DNA of 64,000 nucleotides from CAWDVH01 sp963805705 (GCA_963805705.1 CAWDVH010000004.1:124001-188000), one strand, 5' to 3'; counted from the first letter of the stretch, positions 17,576 to 27,257 are shown. The notes: generated from the sequence alone by a model not told the origin. A program made the numbers and translations.

Positions 17576-17680
17576 GTCTGGACATGCTCGCAGCGCGGGC
17601 CGACAGTTTCCGCCCGACACGCCCGAGAACGGCGGACTCTCGGGGCGCGGGGGCGTGGCGGATCCGGGCCGGGCGGGACC

Positions 17681-17686
17681 TAGACT
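17681..17686 (+). promoter_or_regulatory. TAGACT -10 element, probable leaderless start of ychF
   Basis: TAGACT, then seven bases, then the GTG at 17694; no ribosome site. Confidence 0.45.
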
Positions 17687-17693
17687 CGCCGGG

Positions 17694-18785
17694 GTGAGCC
17701 TGTCCATCGGCATCGTCGGCCTGCCCAATGTCGGCAAGTCCACCTTGTTCAACGCGCTGACCAGGGCCAGCGTTCTGGCGTCCAACTACCCGTTCGCGAC
17801 CATCGAGCCGAATGTCGGCATCGTCGGCATCCCGGATCCGCGGCTGGACAAGCTGGCCGGGTTGTATGACTCGGCCCGGATCGTGCCGGCCACGGTGCGG
17901 TTCGTGGATATCGCCGGGCTGGTCCGCGGCGCGTCGCAGGGCCAAGGGCTCGGCAACCAGTTCCTGGCCCACATCCGCGAGACCGACGCGATCTGCCAGG
18001 TCGTGCGGGTCTTCACCGACCCGGACGTGAGCCACGTCGACGGCGACGTCTCGCCCGAGCGCGACATCGAGACGGTGGCGACCGAGCTGATCCTGGCCGA
18101 CCTGCAGACGCTGGAGAAGGCAGTGCCGAGGGCGGCCAAGGAAGCGAAATTCTCCAAGGCTCCAGAACGGCTCCGGGCCGCTGATGCCGCGGCCAGGGCG
18201 CAGCAGGTGCTCGATGGCGGTACCACCCTGTCCGCCGGCGCCGGGCCGGCCGGTATCGACCTGGCTGACCTGCGTGACCTGCAGCTGCTGACGGCCAAGC
18301 CGTTCCTGTACGTGTTCAATGTCGATGACGAGGAGCTGGGCGACGCGGCCCTGGCCAAGCGGCTGGTGTCGCTGGTCGCGCCCGCGGAATCGATCATCCT
18401 GGACGCGAAGACCGAATCGGAGCTGGTCGAGCTGTCCGCGCAGGAGGCGGCGGACCTGCTGGCCGAGCTCGGCCTCGGCGAGCCCGGCCTGGCCCAGCTC
18501 GCGCGGGCCGGTTTCGCGGCGCTTGGCCTGTCGACGTTTCTGACCGCCGGGCCCAAGGAGGCCAGGGCCTGGACCATTCCGGCCGGGGCGACGGCGCCGG
18601 AGGCGGCCGGGGTGATCCACACGGACTTCCAGCGCGGGTTCATCAAGGCCGAGATCGTGGCCTTTGACGACCTCATGGCGGCCGGGTCCGTGCCCGCGGC
18701 CCGCGCGGCCGGGAAGGCGCGGATCGAGGGCAAGGACTACGTGATGCGCGACGGCGACGTGGTCGACTTCCGCTTTAATGTCTAG
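17694..18785 (+). CDS. ychF: Redox-regulated ATPase/GTPase YchF (Obg family)
   Basis: 363 residues. G1 is GLPNVGKSTLFNAL; G3-like region DIAGLVRGASQGQGLGNQFL is the Obg-family switch. The coiled-coil insert and the C-terminal TGS domain (AWTIPAGATAPEAAGVIHTD, then DFQRGFIKAEI and GDVVDFRFNV) are intact. YchF hydrolyses ATP, binds ribosomes and is linked to stress translation control. The GTG at 17694 immediately precedes the conserved SIGIVGLPNVG; earlier in-frame residues are non-conserved. Convergent with the TPR regulator. Confidence 0.95.
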   Translation: MSLSIGIVGLPNVGKSTLFNALTRASVLASNYPFATIEPNVGIVGIPDPRLDKLAGLYDSARIVPATVRFVDIAGLVRGASQGQGLGNQFLAHIRETDAICQVVRVFTDPDVSHVDGDVSPERDIETVATELILADLQTLEKAVPRAAKEAKFSKAPERLRAADAAARAQQVLDGGTTLSAGAGPAGIDLADLRDLQLLTAKPFLYVFNVDDEELGDAALAKRLVSLVAPAESIILDAKTESELVELSAQEAADLLAELGLGEPGLAQLARAGFAALGLSTFLTAGPKEARAWTIPAGATAPEAAGVIHTDFQRGFIKAEIVAFDDLMAAGSVPAARAAGKARIEGKDYVMRDGDVVDFRFNV

Positions 18786-18815
18786 CCAGCCGCCTGCAGC
18801 GCCTGAGGTGCATTG

Positions 18816-21485
18816 CTAGCTGCCGTGGTCGCGGAGGGTTTCCTGGACGCGCCGGGCGTCGGGGACGCCGATGCGCTGGTAGATCGTCAGGGCCTGCCGT
18901 AGCTGATCGGCGCCTTCGGCGGGGTTGCCGTCCTGGAGGTGGCAGTGGCCTATACCTTCCAGTGCGCGCGCTTCTTCGATGGGCACGCCGATGTCGCGGG
19001 CGATGGCCAGCGCCTGGGCGTGGTGGTCGCGGGCCTGCCGGCAGGACGCGGATCGGGACAGTAGCTCGCCGAGGCTGTTCAGCACCTCGGCCTGGCCGTG
19101 CCGCTCGCCGAGGTCACGGAACAGCCCGAGGGCTTCCTGGTGGCTCGCGGCGGCGCCAGGATGGTCTCCGGTCAGCCGTTGCACGATGCCGAGCTCGTTG
19201 CTGGTGTAGGCCAGGCCGCCGGACCGGTCGCCGATATCGCGGAACTGCTCAAGCGCCTGCCGCAGGGTTGTGGCGGCGGACGGATAGTCGCCGGTCATCC
19301 GCTCCAGCACCCCGAGTTCGGTGAGCAGGAACGCCTGCTTGTACTGGTCGCCGAACTCGCGGTACAGCGCCAGCGCCTGCTGCAGGGACACGGCGGCGGA
19401 CGGGAAGTCTCCGGTCAGCCGCTGCACGGTACCCAGGTAGGTCAGGGAATCCCCCTGGCCGAGCGGATGGCCGATGTCGCGGAACAGCTCCAGTGCCTGG
19501 CGGTAGCAGGCGGCGGCAGCAGGATAATCCCCGGTCGCGTCATGCGCCACGCCCAGTTCGTTGAGGGCAAGGCCCTGGCCCCGCCGGTCACCGATGTCAC
19601 AGAACAGGTCCAGTGCCTGCCGGCTGCAGTCGGCGGCGGCCGGATAGTCTCCGGTGTTCCTGTGCATGCCGCCCAGGCCGTAGAGGGCGAGGCCCTGACC
19701 GGCCCGGTCGCCGAGATCGCGATACAGCGCCAGCGCACTGGTCAGGCTCGCGGCCGCTGCCGGGTAGTTCCCGGTCATGCCTTGCGCCTCGCCGAGCAGC
19801 AGTCGCGCCCGAGCCTGGCCGGACTGGTCCTGGGCCTGGCGTGCCGCGGTCACGGCGCTCTGGTGGAGGGTAAGGGCCTGATCCCAGTGACCCCGGACAT
19901 CCAGGAAGCCGGCCATCGCGGCCGAGATGGCGACGGCGTGCTCAGGGTGCGCGGAGGCGGCAGCATAGCCGGCGGCCGCGTGCAGGTTAGCGCGCTCAGC
20001 CTCCAGCCACTCGGTGGCCTGCCGCAGGGTGGCTATCGGCGGGGCGCAGGCAGGCGGATGGCCAGGCGGCGGGCTCCCGTCGGCGGTCAGCCAGCCGGGG
20101 ATGTGCTGGTCAGCGGCCAGCGCGGTGTGCAGGTAGTAGTCCAGCAGCCGGCCGGTGGCGGCCTCGCGCCCGCCGGGGTCACCGGCGGCGGCCAGGGCCC
20201 GGGCATGCTCGCGGATCAGGTCATGCAGGCGGTACCGGCCAGGGGCGGGCTCGGTGATCAGATGCTGATCGTAAAGGCACGCCAGGTGCTGGCGGGCGGT
20301 GGCCACGTCGGTGCCGTTCAGCGCCGCGGCGGCGTAGGCGTCAAGGTCGGGACCAGGGTGCAGGCCGAGCGCGCGGAATAGGCGTCGCTGGCCGGAACTC
20401 AGGTCCTGGTAGGACAGGTTGAACGCGGCGGCGACCGACAGGTTCTCGGTCTGCATGAGCTCCAGCCGGTCCCTGGTGGCGGCTAGCTCTGCGGCCAGGC
20501 CCGCCGTGGTCCACGCCGGGTGGTGGTGCAGCTGGCGCGCGAGCATTCCGATCGCCAGGGGCAGGTACCCGCACAGCCGGGCGATCTGGCCGGCCGGGCC
20601 GTCCGCGGAGCCTAGTTCGGGCCGGCCGGCCAGGCGGGCCAGCAGGGCCGCGGCCTCACCGGGGGTCAGGGTGTCGAGGCTGATTACCGAGGCGTCCTCC
20701 AGCGCTGCCAGCCGCCGCCGGCTGGTGACCAGGACCAGGCTGCCGGCGGTGCCCGGCAGCAGCGGCCGGACCTGCTGGTGCCCGGCCGCGTCATCCAGCA
20801 CCAGCAGGATTCTCTTGCCCGCCAGGTAGTCCCGCCATCGTCCCGCCCGTGCCTCCAGCCCGGGCGGGATGTCCCGGGCGGTGACCCCGACCGTCAGCAG
20901 CAGGCTGGCCAGCGCAGTGGCGGGATCCACCGGCCGCTGCCCCGGCGTGTGGGCGTGCAGCGGCAGGAATATCTGCCCGTCGGGGAACCGCCCGGCCAGC
21001 CGGTGCGCCGCGTGCACGGCCAGGGTGGTCTTGCCGATCCCGGCCATCCCGCCGATCGCGTGAATCCCCACCACGCCGCCATCAGGCGCCGTATCGTCCA
21101 GCACCGCCATCAGCTGCGCCAGTTCCGGCTCGCGGCCGGTGAAGCTGGCGATGTCCCGCGGCAGCGTCCGGGTCGCCGCCGCCGTGCCCCGCCTGCCCGT
21201 TAACGCATCGCCCGGCCGCGCGCGCCCGCGGGCCGCCGCCTCGAACAGCGCCCGCTCGGGCCCGGCCAGGTCCAGCGCATCGGCCAGCAGCCGGGCCGTT
21301 TCCTTGCGCGCGGTGAGACTGACGCCCCGCTCCAGGTCACTGACCGACCGCGGGCTCAGAGCCGCCGCTTCCGCCAGCTCCTCCTGGGTCAGCCCGGCGT
21401 CATCCCGCAGCTGCCGCAGCAGCCGGGCGAAACCCAGCGCAGGCCCCTCCGCCACCGGTCCCCAGCGTCCCTTCCCCGTCCTCAC
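18816..21485 (-). CDS. XRE/NB-ARC/TPR regulator (STAND ATPase)
   Basis: About 889 residues. The N-terminal XRE helix-turn-helix has the sequence LLRQLRDDAGLTQEELAEAA, LSPRSVSDLERGV. The NB-ARC ATPase has Walker A GMAGIGKTTLAVHAA and Walker B KRILLVLDDAAG, plus GSLVLVTSRRRL. A winged-helix region precedes nine or so ~40-residue TPR copies (pattern GDYPAAAxxxRQALxLFRDIGD) to the C-terminus. It is an AfsR-like regulator in which an XRE head replaces the SARP head. Typically a signal bound by the TPR array releases ATP-driven oligomerisation. The start is uncertain: GTG at 21485 is preferred, GTG at 21569 is possible. No target is evident. Confidence 0.85.
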   Translation of the reverse strand: MRTGKGRWGPVAEGPALGFARLLRQLRDDAGLTQEELAEAAALSPRSVSDLERGVSLTARKETARLLADALDLAGPERALFEAAARGRARPGDALTGRRGTAAATRTLPRDIASFTGREPELAQLMAVLDDTAPDGGVVGIHAIGGMAGIGKTTLAVHAAHRLAGRFPDGQIFLPLHAHTPGQRPVDPATALASLLLTVGVTARDIPPGLEARAGRWRDYLAGKRILLVLDDAAGHQQVRPLLPGTAGSLVLVTSRRRLAALEDASVISLDTLTPGEAAALLARLAGRPELGSADGPAGQIARLCGYLPLAIGMLARQLHHHPAWTTAGLAAELAATRDRLELMQTENLSVAAAFNLSYQDLSSGQRRLFRALGLHPGPDLDAYAAAALNGTDVATARQHLACLYDQHLITEPAPGRYRLHDLIREHARALAAAGDPGGREAATGRLLDYYLHTALAADQHIPGWLTADGSPPPGHPPACAPPIATLRQATEWLEAERANLHAAAGYAAASAHPEHAVAISAAMAGFLDVRGHWDQALTLHQSAVTAARQAQDQSGQARARLLLGEAQGMTGNYPAAAASLTSALALYRDLGDRAGQGLALYGLGGMHRNTGDYPAAADCSRQALDLFCDIGDRRGQGLALNELGVAHDATGDYPAAAACYRQALELFRDIGHPLGQGDSLTYLGTVQRLTGDFPSAAVSLQQALALYREFGDQYKQAFLLTELGVLERMTGDYPSAATTLRQALEQFRDIGDRSGGLAYTSNELGIVQRLTGDHPGAAASHQEALGLFRDLGERHGQAEVLNSLGELLSRSASCRQARDHHAQALAIARDIGVPIEEARALEGIGHCHLQDGNPAEGADQLRQALTIYQRIGVPDARRVQETLRDHGS

Positions 21486-21760
21486 GGCCGCCGCCCCCGG
21501 CCGATAAGGGGCCGCCACGGCACGCAAGAACCCTGCCAGTGAGCTTACAAGCACCGCAGAAAACCGCACCGGCCATATTCGGCGTCCCGGCCGGGCCAGC
21601 CAGCAGGCCGCCGCCGGACTTCAGCGCCGGGGTGATCCTGTGGGTCTCCCGTGGGTCTCCCGTGGGCCGGCACGTGTGGTGAACCCCCCGGCCGCTGGCG
21701 ACAGTTGAAAACAGCCGCAAAAGCGGCCCGCCACCCACAGCCCCACCGAGGTGAACCACC

Positions 21761-21949
21761 ATGCAGTCACTCCACCAGCTCGCCAGCGAGCTCAACCGCG
21801 ACAGGCTAGCGCGCGCCGAGCAGCAGCGCCCCGCCCGCCAGCACCTCGCCCACCACCAGGCCGCACGCCACGCCGACCGGGCCCAGCGGCGCGCACGCCG
21901 CCGCGCTCTGCGCAAAGCCCTGCGCCTGCGAACCGAGCCCAAGCCCTGA
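21761..21949 (+). CDS. Small basic hypothetical protein
   Basis: 62 residues, very rich in Arg, Ala, His and Gln, starting MQSLHQLASELNRDRLARAE; predicted as one long amphipathic helix. GAGGTGAA lies seven bases before the ATG, a strong ribosome site that supports expression. It is divergent from the TPR regulator. I do not recognise a characterised family, and a nucleic-acid-binding role is only a guess from its charge. Confidence 0.5.
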   Translation: MQSLHQLASELNRDRLARAEQQRPARQHLAHHQAARHADRAQRRARRRALRKALRLRTEPKP

Positions 21950-21978
21950 CAATGCCTATCAGCCCCGCCGAAACTAAC

Positions 21979-22317
21979 TCACGCTTCCTGGCCGGCCGCC
22001 GCATGAGAGCGGTCCGGCCTGCGGTGACCGGGAGGTGCAGGGGCCCGCGGATCGTGGTGGTGTTGCGTCGGCGGACGAGCCCGGCCAGCGCCAGATCCGG
22101 CATTCGCTCGGCCAGCATCCTGGCAGCGTTCCTCCACCGCGTGCCAGCGCGCATCGATGAGCGCCCGTAGTCCGCCGTCGGGGTCGTCGCCAGCCCCCTC
22201 GACCGCCTGCTCCCACAAGTCGACCACCCGGTGGCCGATCGCGCACAGCAGGTCACCGCGAGTGGCGTAGTGCTTGTGCAACGTGGTGCGGCCGATCCCG
22301 GCCGCGTCGGCTACCTC
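21979..22317 (-). pseudogene. TetR-family regulator remnant
   Basis: On the minus strand the second half of a TetR DNA-binding domain is recognisable: EVADAAGIGRTTLHKHYATRG followed by DLLCAIGHRVVDLWEQAVE. The frame begins right after a TGA (22318-22320), so the first half of the helix-turn-helix is gone. Around codon 60 the helical reading appears to continue in another frame (AARMLAERMPDLALAGLV), consistent with a further frameshift. The remnant has no good start and is unlikely to be functional. Confidence 0.6.
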
Positions 22318-22464
22318 TCAATCAGGCAACAACGTTCATCCCGCCGCCCCGGCGCGGGAGAAGATCACATCTTCGCGTCTGCCGCGACTCAGTCGTTGAC
22401 GTGTCCCGCTGGCTGATCTAGCTTATGGCGTCATAGGGTTTGCAGGGATTTAACCGTCCCAAAT

Positions 22465-22478
22465 TGTTAGCGCTCACA
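22465..22478. promoter_or_regulatory. LacI-type operator upstream of the pentose importer
   Basis: TGTTAGCGCTCACA matches the perfect palindrome at the araB start (TGTTAGCGCTAACA) in 13 of 14 positions. It lies ~130 bases before the binding-protein gene, in an AT-enriched stretch with a TTGCAG -35-like element at 22440. It is the likely binding site of the LacI-family repressor encoded at 29.8-30.8 kb. Confidence 0.7.
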
Positions 22479-22607
22479 TCGTGGTGGCAGCGCGAGCCCT
22501 GCGGTTCGTGCCTTTGCCCAGATGCGGGGGGTTATCAGGACCGGATGCTGTAGCCCGATTTGACACGCCACGGGGCTCACCATGCCCCACGGAAATGGAG
22601 GTCCCTG

Positions 22608-23765
22608 ATGAGGAAAGTCCATCCGAAGATCGACGAGGCTATCGAGACGCTCAATATGCAGGACGGGCCGTCGCGTCGGCGGCTGCTGAAGGGGACGGGC
22701 CTGGTCAGTGCGACTGCGGCGGCATCCGCGCTGCTCGCGGCGTGCAGCTCATCGAGCAGCGCCAGCAGTGGCGGCAGCGCCGCCAGCGTGGCCGGCAACT
22801 TCCCGAAGACGCCGGCCTGGAAGTTCACCTTCGTCAATCACGTCACGGACAACTCCTTCTTCACGCCCACCCAGTACGGGTTCCAGGACGCCGCGGCCCT
22901 GCTGGGCCTGCCGGTGCCCGCATTCACCGGCGCCACGTCCACGCAGCCGACCGTCCCGACCATGCTGACGGCCCTGAACTCCGCGATCGCGGCGAACTCG
23001 CCCGGCATCGCGACCACGGTCGTGTCGCCCACGGCGTTTACCGCCCCGATTAACAACGGCCTGTCCGCCGGCATACCGGTTGTCACCTACAACGCCAACG
23101 GCGCTACCAACGACCCGACGAACGGCCTGGCCTATATCGGCCAGGAGCTGTTTGTCTCGGGCCAGGAGGTCGGCGCGCGCATCGCGGCGGGAATGCCGCA
23201 CGGCGGCACCGCCTGCGGCATCATCGCGCAGCCCGGCTCGCTGAACATCCAGCCGCGCCTCGACGGCGCGAACGCGGCCATCCTGGCCGCGGGCAAGGGC
23301 CTGAAGATCCTGCACACCGCGGGGTTCGACAGCGGGGCCTCGCAGACCCAGGAAAATACGAGCATCCCCGAGTTCATCCAGGCCAACGGGCCGAAGCTGC
23401 AGGGCGTCTTCGCCGTGGACGGCGGCTCCACCGCGGTCCTCGGCCCGGCGCTCGCGAAGTTCGGGCTGACCGGCAAGATCTCCTCCGGCGGCTTCGACCT
23501 GGAGCCGGCCACGCTCACAGCGCTCAAGGCTGGCCAGCTCGGTTTTACCATCGACCAGTCCCCGTACCTGCAGGGCTTCCTGCCGACCCTCTACCTGTAC
23601 CTGTTCAAGCTGTCCGGCGGCCTGGTATCCCCGCCCGAGACCGACACCGGCCTGAAGTTCGTGACCAAGGCCAACGTCGCCCCGTACAGCTCGCCGACCA
23701 GCCGGTTCGAGGGATCGACCACGGCGCAGAAGTACATCCAGCGGTCAGGCCCGATCAGCGTCTGA
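22608..23765 (+). CDS. Sugar ABC transporter substrate-binding lipoprotein
   Basis: 385 residues. A twin-arginine segment (SRRRLLK, residues 22-28), a hydrophobic stretch and a LAAC lipobox (Cys46) mark a Tat-type lipoprotein; a Ser/Gly linker follows. The mature part is a type I periplasmic-binding fold of the ribose/xylose class (VNHVTDNSFFTPTQYGFQDAA, VSPTAFTAPINNGLSAGIPV, FAVDGGSTAVLGPAL). The ATG at 22608 has GGAGG six bases upstream. It delivers a sugar, presumably a pentose given the neighbours, to the permease and ATPase downstream. Strong hairpins after its stop suggest it is made in excess over them. Confidence 0.9.
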   Translation: MRKVHPKIDEAIETLNMQDGPSRRRLLKGTGLVSATAAASALLAACSSSSSASSGGSAASVAGNFPKTPAWKFTFVNHVTDNSFFTPTQYGFQDAAALLGLPVPAFTGATSTQPTVPTMLTALNSAIAANSPGIATTVVSPTAFTAPINNGLSAGIPVVTYNANGATNDPTNGLAYIGQELFVSGQEVGARIAAGMPHGGTACGIIAQPGSLNIQPRLDGANAAILAAGKGLKILHTAGFDSGASQTQENTSIPEFIQANGPKLQGVFAVDGGSTAVLGPALAKFGLTGKISSGGFDLEPATLTALKAGQLGFTIDQSPYLQGFLPTLYLYLFKLSGGLVSPPETDTGLKFVTKANVAPYSSPTSRFEGSTTAQKYIQRSGPISV

Positions 23766-23772
23766 TGCCGAG

Positions 23773-23837
23773 CGGCAGGCGAGGCACCCCTCGCCTGCCG
23801 CAGGCCTGCCCGGCCGGGGTCCCCGGCCGGGCAGGCC
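23773..23837 (+). terminator. Two tandem stem-loops after the binding-protein gene
   Basis: First hairpin: 12-base perfect arms 23773-23784 and 23789-23800 around loop CACC. Second: 17-base perfect arms 23803-23819 and 23821-23837 around one base. No T-tract follows, so these look like mRNA stabilisers or partial terminators that set the high ratio of binding protein to membrane components. Confidence 0.65.
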
Positions 23838-23915
23838 GCGGCGTAATCTGCGGCATGGCGAGGGCCAGGGCGGGAAATAGACAGATCTAGCGCACACGAC
23901 AGAACGGATGACGAT

Positions 23916-24962
23916 GTGAGCGAGACGGCGCAGCGCAGTCCGGCCGACGTCGGCGGCACTGGCGGCGAGCCGGCCGCGGGCCGCAGCGCGGGGTCCATGT
24001 TCAAGGTGGTGCGGGCCGCCTTCCTGCGCCAGCGGGAGGCGAGCGTCTTCCTCATCGCGGTCGCGCTGGTGATCTACTTCGGCGTGACCGTCCCGGCCTT
24101 CTTCACCAAGCTCAACCTGGCCAACATCTCCTACGGCACGGCTGCCTTCGCCATCATCGCCATTGGCGAGGTGTTCCTGCTCGTCTGCGGTGAGATCGAC
24201 CTGTCGGTGGGCTTCGTCTGGGCGCTGTCGCCGTTCCTGATGCTCTTTTTCACCACCTACTACGGCATACCGCTCATCCTGTCCATCCTGCTGTCCCTGG
24301 CGTGCGGCACGGTGATCGGGTTCGCCAATGGCTTCATTACCGTGCGGCTGAAGGTGCCGTCGTTCATCACGACGCTCGGGACCTCGTTCATCGTCTACGG
24401 CATCATGCTCACCACCTCGCACGCGCAGGCCAGGTCCCTGCCGCCGCGGTCGCTCGCCATCGGGAAATGGCTGGGCGGCGCCACCTGGGCGGAGTTCATC
24501 TGGGCGGTCGGGCTCACCGTGATCTTCCACATCATCCTGACCAGGACGCGCTGGGGGCTGCACACGGTCGCGGCCGGCGGCAACCTGCTCGGGGCGAGCG
24601 AGGCCGGCATCAACGTAGGCCGGATCAAGATCGGGAACTTCATGATCACGAGCACCCTCGGCGCGCTGGCGGGGATCCTGGAGGCGTTCCGCACCAGCAC
24701 GATCGACCCGAGCGCGGGCGCGTACGCGGTCATGTTCTCCGCGGTGTCTGCCGCGGTGATCGGCGGCACCGCGCTGGCCGGCGGCTCCGGCACCGTGGCC
24801 GGGGGCTTTCTCGGCATGCTGGTGCTCGCGATCCTGGCCGACGGCTTCAACCTCAAGGGGATCAGCTCGAATCCGTACCAGATCATCCTCGGCATCGCGA
24901 TCGTTGGCGCGATGGTCGCCAACGTTTATCTCACCCGGCTACGAAGGGCGGGCGCAACCTGA
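23916..24962 (+). CDS. Sugar ABC transporter permease (RbsC type)
   Basis: 348 residues with about ten hydrophobic helices of the BPD_transp_2 fold. GEVFLLVCGEIDLSVGFVWAL, VPSFITTLGTSFIVYG and AAGGNLLGASEAGINV are family blocks; the last contains the EAA-like ATPase-contact loop. Start is GTG 23916; the nearby ATG at 23908 is closed after three codons. The stop TGA shares its A with the ATPase ATG, so the two are translationally coupled. It forms the cytoplasmic-membrane channel of the pentose importer. Confidence 0.92.
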   Translation: MSETAQRSPADVGGTGGEPAAGRSAGSMFKVVRAAFLRQREASVFLIAVALVIYFGVTVPAFFTKLNLANISYGTAAFAIIAIGEVFLLVCGEIDLSVGFVWALSPFLMLFFTTYYGIPLILSILLSLACGTVIGFANGFITVRLKVPSFITTLGTSFIVYGIMLTTSHAQARSLPPRSLAIGKWLGGATWAEFIWAVGLTVIFHIILTRTRWGLHTVAAGGNLLGASEAGINVGRIKIGNFMITSTLGALAGILEAFRTSTIDPSAGAYAVMFSAVSAAVIGGTALAGGSGTVAGGFLGMLVLAILADGFNLKGISSNPYQIILGIAIVGAMVANVYLTRLRRAGAT

Positions 24963-25783
24963 TGAGTACCGACGCCTCAGCCGCCATGGCCGCCGAGGGC
25001 CAGGCCCCCGGCGGTGACATCCTGCTGGCCGAGCACATCAGCAAGCAGTTCGGCGCCCTGACCGCGCTCACCGACGTCAACCTGCGCCTGGCGCGCGGCG
25101 AGGTGCTCGGCCTGATCGGCGACAACGGCGCGGGCAAGTCGACCCTGCTCAAGATCCTGTGCGGCTTTCAGCGACCGGACTCGGGCCGGATCCTGCTCGA
25201 GGGCGAGGAGATCGTACTGAAATCGGTGGACCACGCGCGCTCGGTGGGCATTGATGCCGTCTACCAGGACCTCGCGCTGATCAACGAGCTCACCGTGTAC
25301 CACAACATGTTCCTCAACCGCGAGCGCGTCCGCTGGCCGCTGCTGAGCAACCGCGTCATGCGCAAGCTCGCCCGCGAGCACCTGGATGACATGGGAGTGC
25401 ACATCCCCTCGGTCGATGTCGAGGTGGCCAAGCTGTCCGGCGGGCAGCGTCAGGCCATCGCGGTCGCGCGATCGGTCTACTCCCACGCGAAGATCCTCCT
25501 GCTGGACGAGCCGCTGGCCGCGATGGGGGTCAAGGAGGGGGCGCTCATCCTTGACCTGGTGCAGGATCTCAAGAAGCGCGGGGACGTGTCGGTCATCATC
25601 ATCGCGCACAACTACGGGCAGGTGCTTGAGGTATGTGACCGGGTGAACCTGCTCCAGCACGGCGAGATCACCCTGGACAAGTACAGCAAGGACACCTCGG
25701 TCCAGGAGCTGACCGAGCTCGTGGTGGCCGAGTACCGCAAGGCCCTGCAGGAACGCCACCGCGCGGCCGATCAGCAGTCCTGA
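24962..25783 (+). CDS. Sugar ABC transporter ATPase, single-domain
   Basis: 273 residues: Walker A GDNGAGKST (53-61), Q-loop region DAVYQDLALINELTVYHN, signature LSGGQRQAIAVARSV, Walker B ILLLDEPLAAMGVKEG, and the H-loop IIIAHN. RbsA/XylG relatives are usually ~500 residues with two fused domains. This one has a single domain, as in FrcA-type importers, so it must homodimerise. The Walker B continuation LAAMGVKE differs from the commoner TAALGVKE. It is convergent with araA. Confidence 0.92.
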   Translation: MSTDASAAMAAEGQAPGGDILLAEHISKQFGALTALTDVNLRLARGEVLGLIGDNGAGKSTLLKILCGFQRPDSGRILLEGEEIVLKSVDHARSVGIDAVYQDLALINELTVYHNMFLNRERVRWPLLSNRVMRKLAREHLDDMGVHIPSVDVEVAKLSGGQRQAIAVARSVYSHAKILLLDEPLAAMGVKEGALILDLVQDLKKRGDVSVIIIAHNYGQVLEVCDRVNLLQHGEITLDKYSKDTSVQELTELVVAEYRKALQERHRAADQQS

Positions 25784-25858
25784 TCGCAGGCGGCTGGCCT
25801 GCCCGTCAGGTCGGCCCCGGCCCGTCAGGCTGGCGCCTGCGTCAGGCCAGACCGCACG

Positions 25859-27256
25859 TCAGACCGGCACGTACTCGATCCCGGCCAGCTGGCAGAAGAC
25901 CTGCCAGCTGGCCGCGTGGTGGCCGAGGTTCATGACCTCGTGATGGGGGCCGCCGGCGGCCAGCCACCCGTTGAGGCAGCGGCGCAGGCCGGACGCCGGG
26001 CGGAACTGCCCGTACGGCATCTGGAGGGCGGGCAGTTCCTGGCTATCCAGGTTCTCGCCCTCGGCGACGACCAGCCGGAACCGCTCGCCCTCCAGGGACA
26101 CCAGGGTGGCCAGAGTCGCCGGGCCCGGCTGGTACTGGAACAGGAACGTCGGCGGATCCTCCAGATGGCCGATGCCGAGCGGCCGCTTGATGAGCCGGAC
26201 CGGGCGATCGGACCGCGCGATCTTCCAGTTGCCCTCGCCCATGTGGCTCATCAGGACCGAGTCGGACGGGAAGTCCATCGCGTACATCTCGGTGAAGTGC
26301 GCATCGCCGATCAGGGTATGGCCGGCCGCGACCAGGCAGGCGGTCAGCACGTCGCCCTCGGCGGCATAGCCGTAGCCCTTGGCCATCAGGCTGGAGGCGG
26401 CCGCCAGTGGCAGCCGCCTGAACCGCCCGTCCTGGCCGATGGCATCGAAATGCGCGGTATAGGCGCCGAAGCCGCCGCCGATCAGGATCTGCTCGATGGC
26501 CACCTGCATCCGCGCGTGGTCCTCCCGCTCGGCGGCGCTCAGCGCGGGGTCGATCTCGAACCGAGCGTCCTCGACGGCGATGACGTCCGCGACCTGCGCG
26601 TCCGTGACCGCGAGCATGCCGCGGTACATGTCGCCGGGCGCGACCGCGAGGATCTCCGGGCCCAGGGACCTGATCAGCGCGCTCTCGTCGACCCGGATGT
26701 CGCCCATGTCGTTCATGGCGTAGCCGAAGATCGCCGTCCGCAGCGATTTCCACCGGGTGAGCGCGGCCGCGGCGCGTGCCCACCGGCCCGCATCGGCCAG
26801 GAACGACTCGCTGCGCCAGTCATCGGTCAGCACGCAGAACCGCCGGCCCGCGCGGACCATGGCGTTGGCGGTGTCCTGCGCGCCGTGCACGCCCTGGTTG
26901 TAGGTCATGTCGGCCATGTCCCATGCGGGGGTGACGCTCGGCTCGGGCTGGATATTGGCCAGGCAGACCGGCAGCCGCGACTCGGCGAGCAGCCGGGCGA
27001 CCCGCATGGCCGGCCCGTAGGTGAGCATCACGACCATGACCCCGTCCAGGTCCGCGTTCTCGAACTCGCGCATGGCCCGCTCGGCGTCCTGGCGGTACTT
27101 CACCGGCTGGCTCGGGATGAACTCGCCGACATCGGCGAGCCGGGCGGCGATCTGCGCGGCGTACCCTTCCTGCCGCTCGGCGATGCCGGGGATCATGTCG
27201 TCATACAGGTCCTGCATGACGCCCAGGATCCCGATACGCGGCTGGCGATCGGTCAT
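25859..27256 (-). CDS. araA: L-arabinose isomerase family
   Basis: 465 residues, converting L-arabinose to L-ribulose. The fucose/arabinose isomerase fold is visible (RIGILGVMQDLYDDMIPG, VMVVMLTYGPAM, YGYAAEGDVLTACLV, HFTEMYAMDF, SHMGEGNWKIA). Conserved Glu and His residues in YAAEGD, HFTEMY and the C-terminal NLGHHAA fit the metal site. The ATG at 27256 has AAGGAG six bases upstream and follows the araD stop by one base. It is the third gene of an araB-araD-araA operon. Actinobacterial members are divergent, so substrate preference within aldopentoses/fucose is inferred from context. Confidence 0.88.
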   Translation of the reverse strand: MTDRQPRIGILGVMQDLYDDMIPGIAERQEGYAAQIAARLADVGEFIPSQPVKYRQDAERAMREFENADLDGVMVVMLTYGPAMRVARLLAESRLPVCLANIQPEPSVTPAWDMADMTYNQGVHGAQDTANAMVRAGRRFCVLTDDWRSESFLADAGRWARAAAALTRWKSLRTAIFGYAMNDMGDIRVDESALIRSLGPEILAVAPGDMYRGMLAVTDAQVADVIAVEDARFEIDPALSAAEREDHARMQVAIEQILIGGGFGAYTAHFDAIGQDGRFRRLPLAAASSLMAKGYGYAAEGDVLTACLVAAGHTLIGDAHFTEMYAMDFPSDSVLMSHMGEGNWKIARSDRPVRLIKRPLGIGHLEDPPTFLFQYQPGPATLATLVSLEGERFRLVVAEGENLDSQELPALQMPYGQFRPASGLRRCLNGWLAAGGPHHEVMNLGHHAASWQVFCQLAGIEYVPV

Positions 27257-27257
27257 G

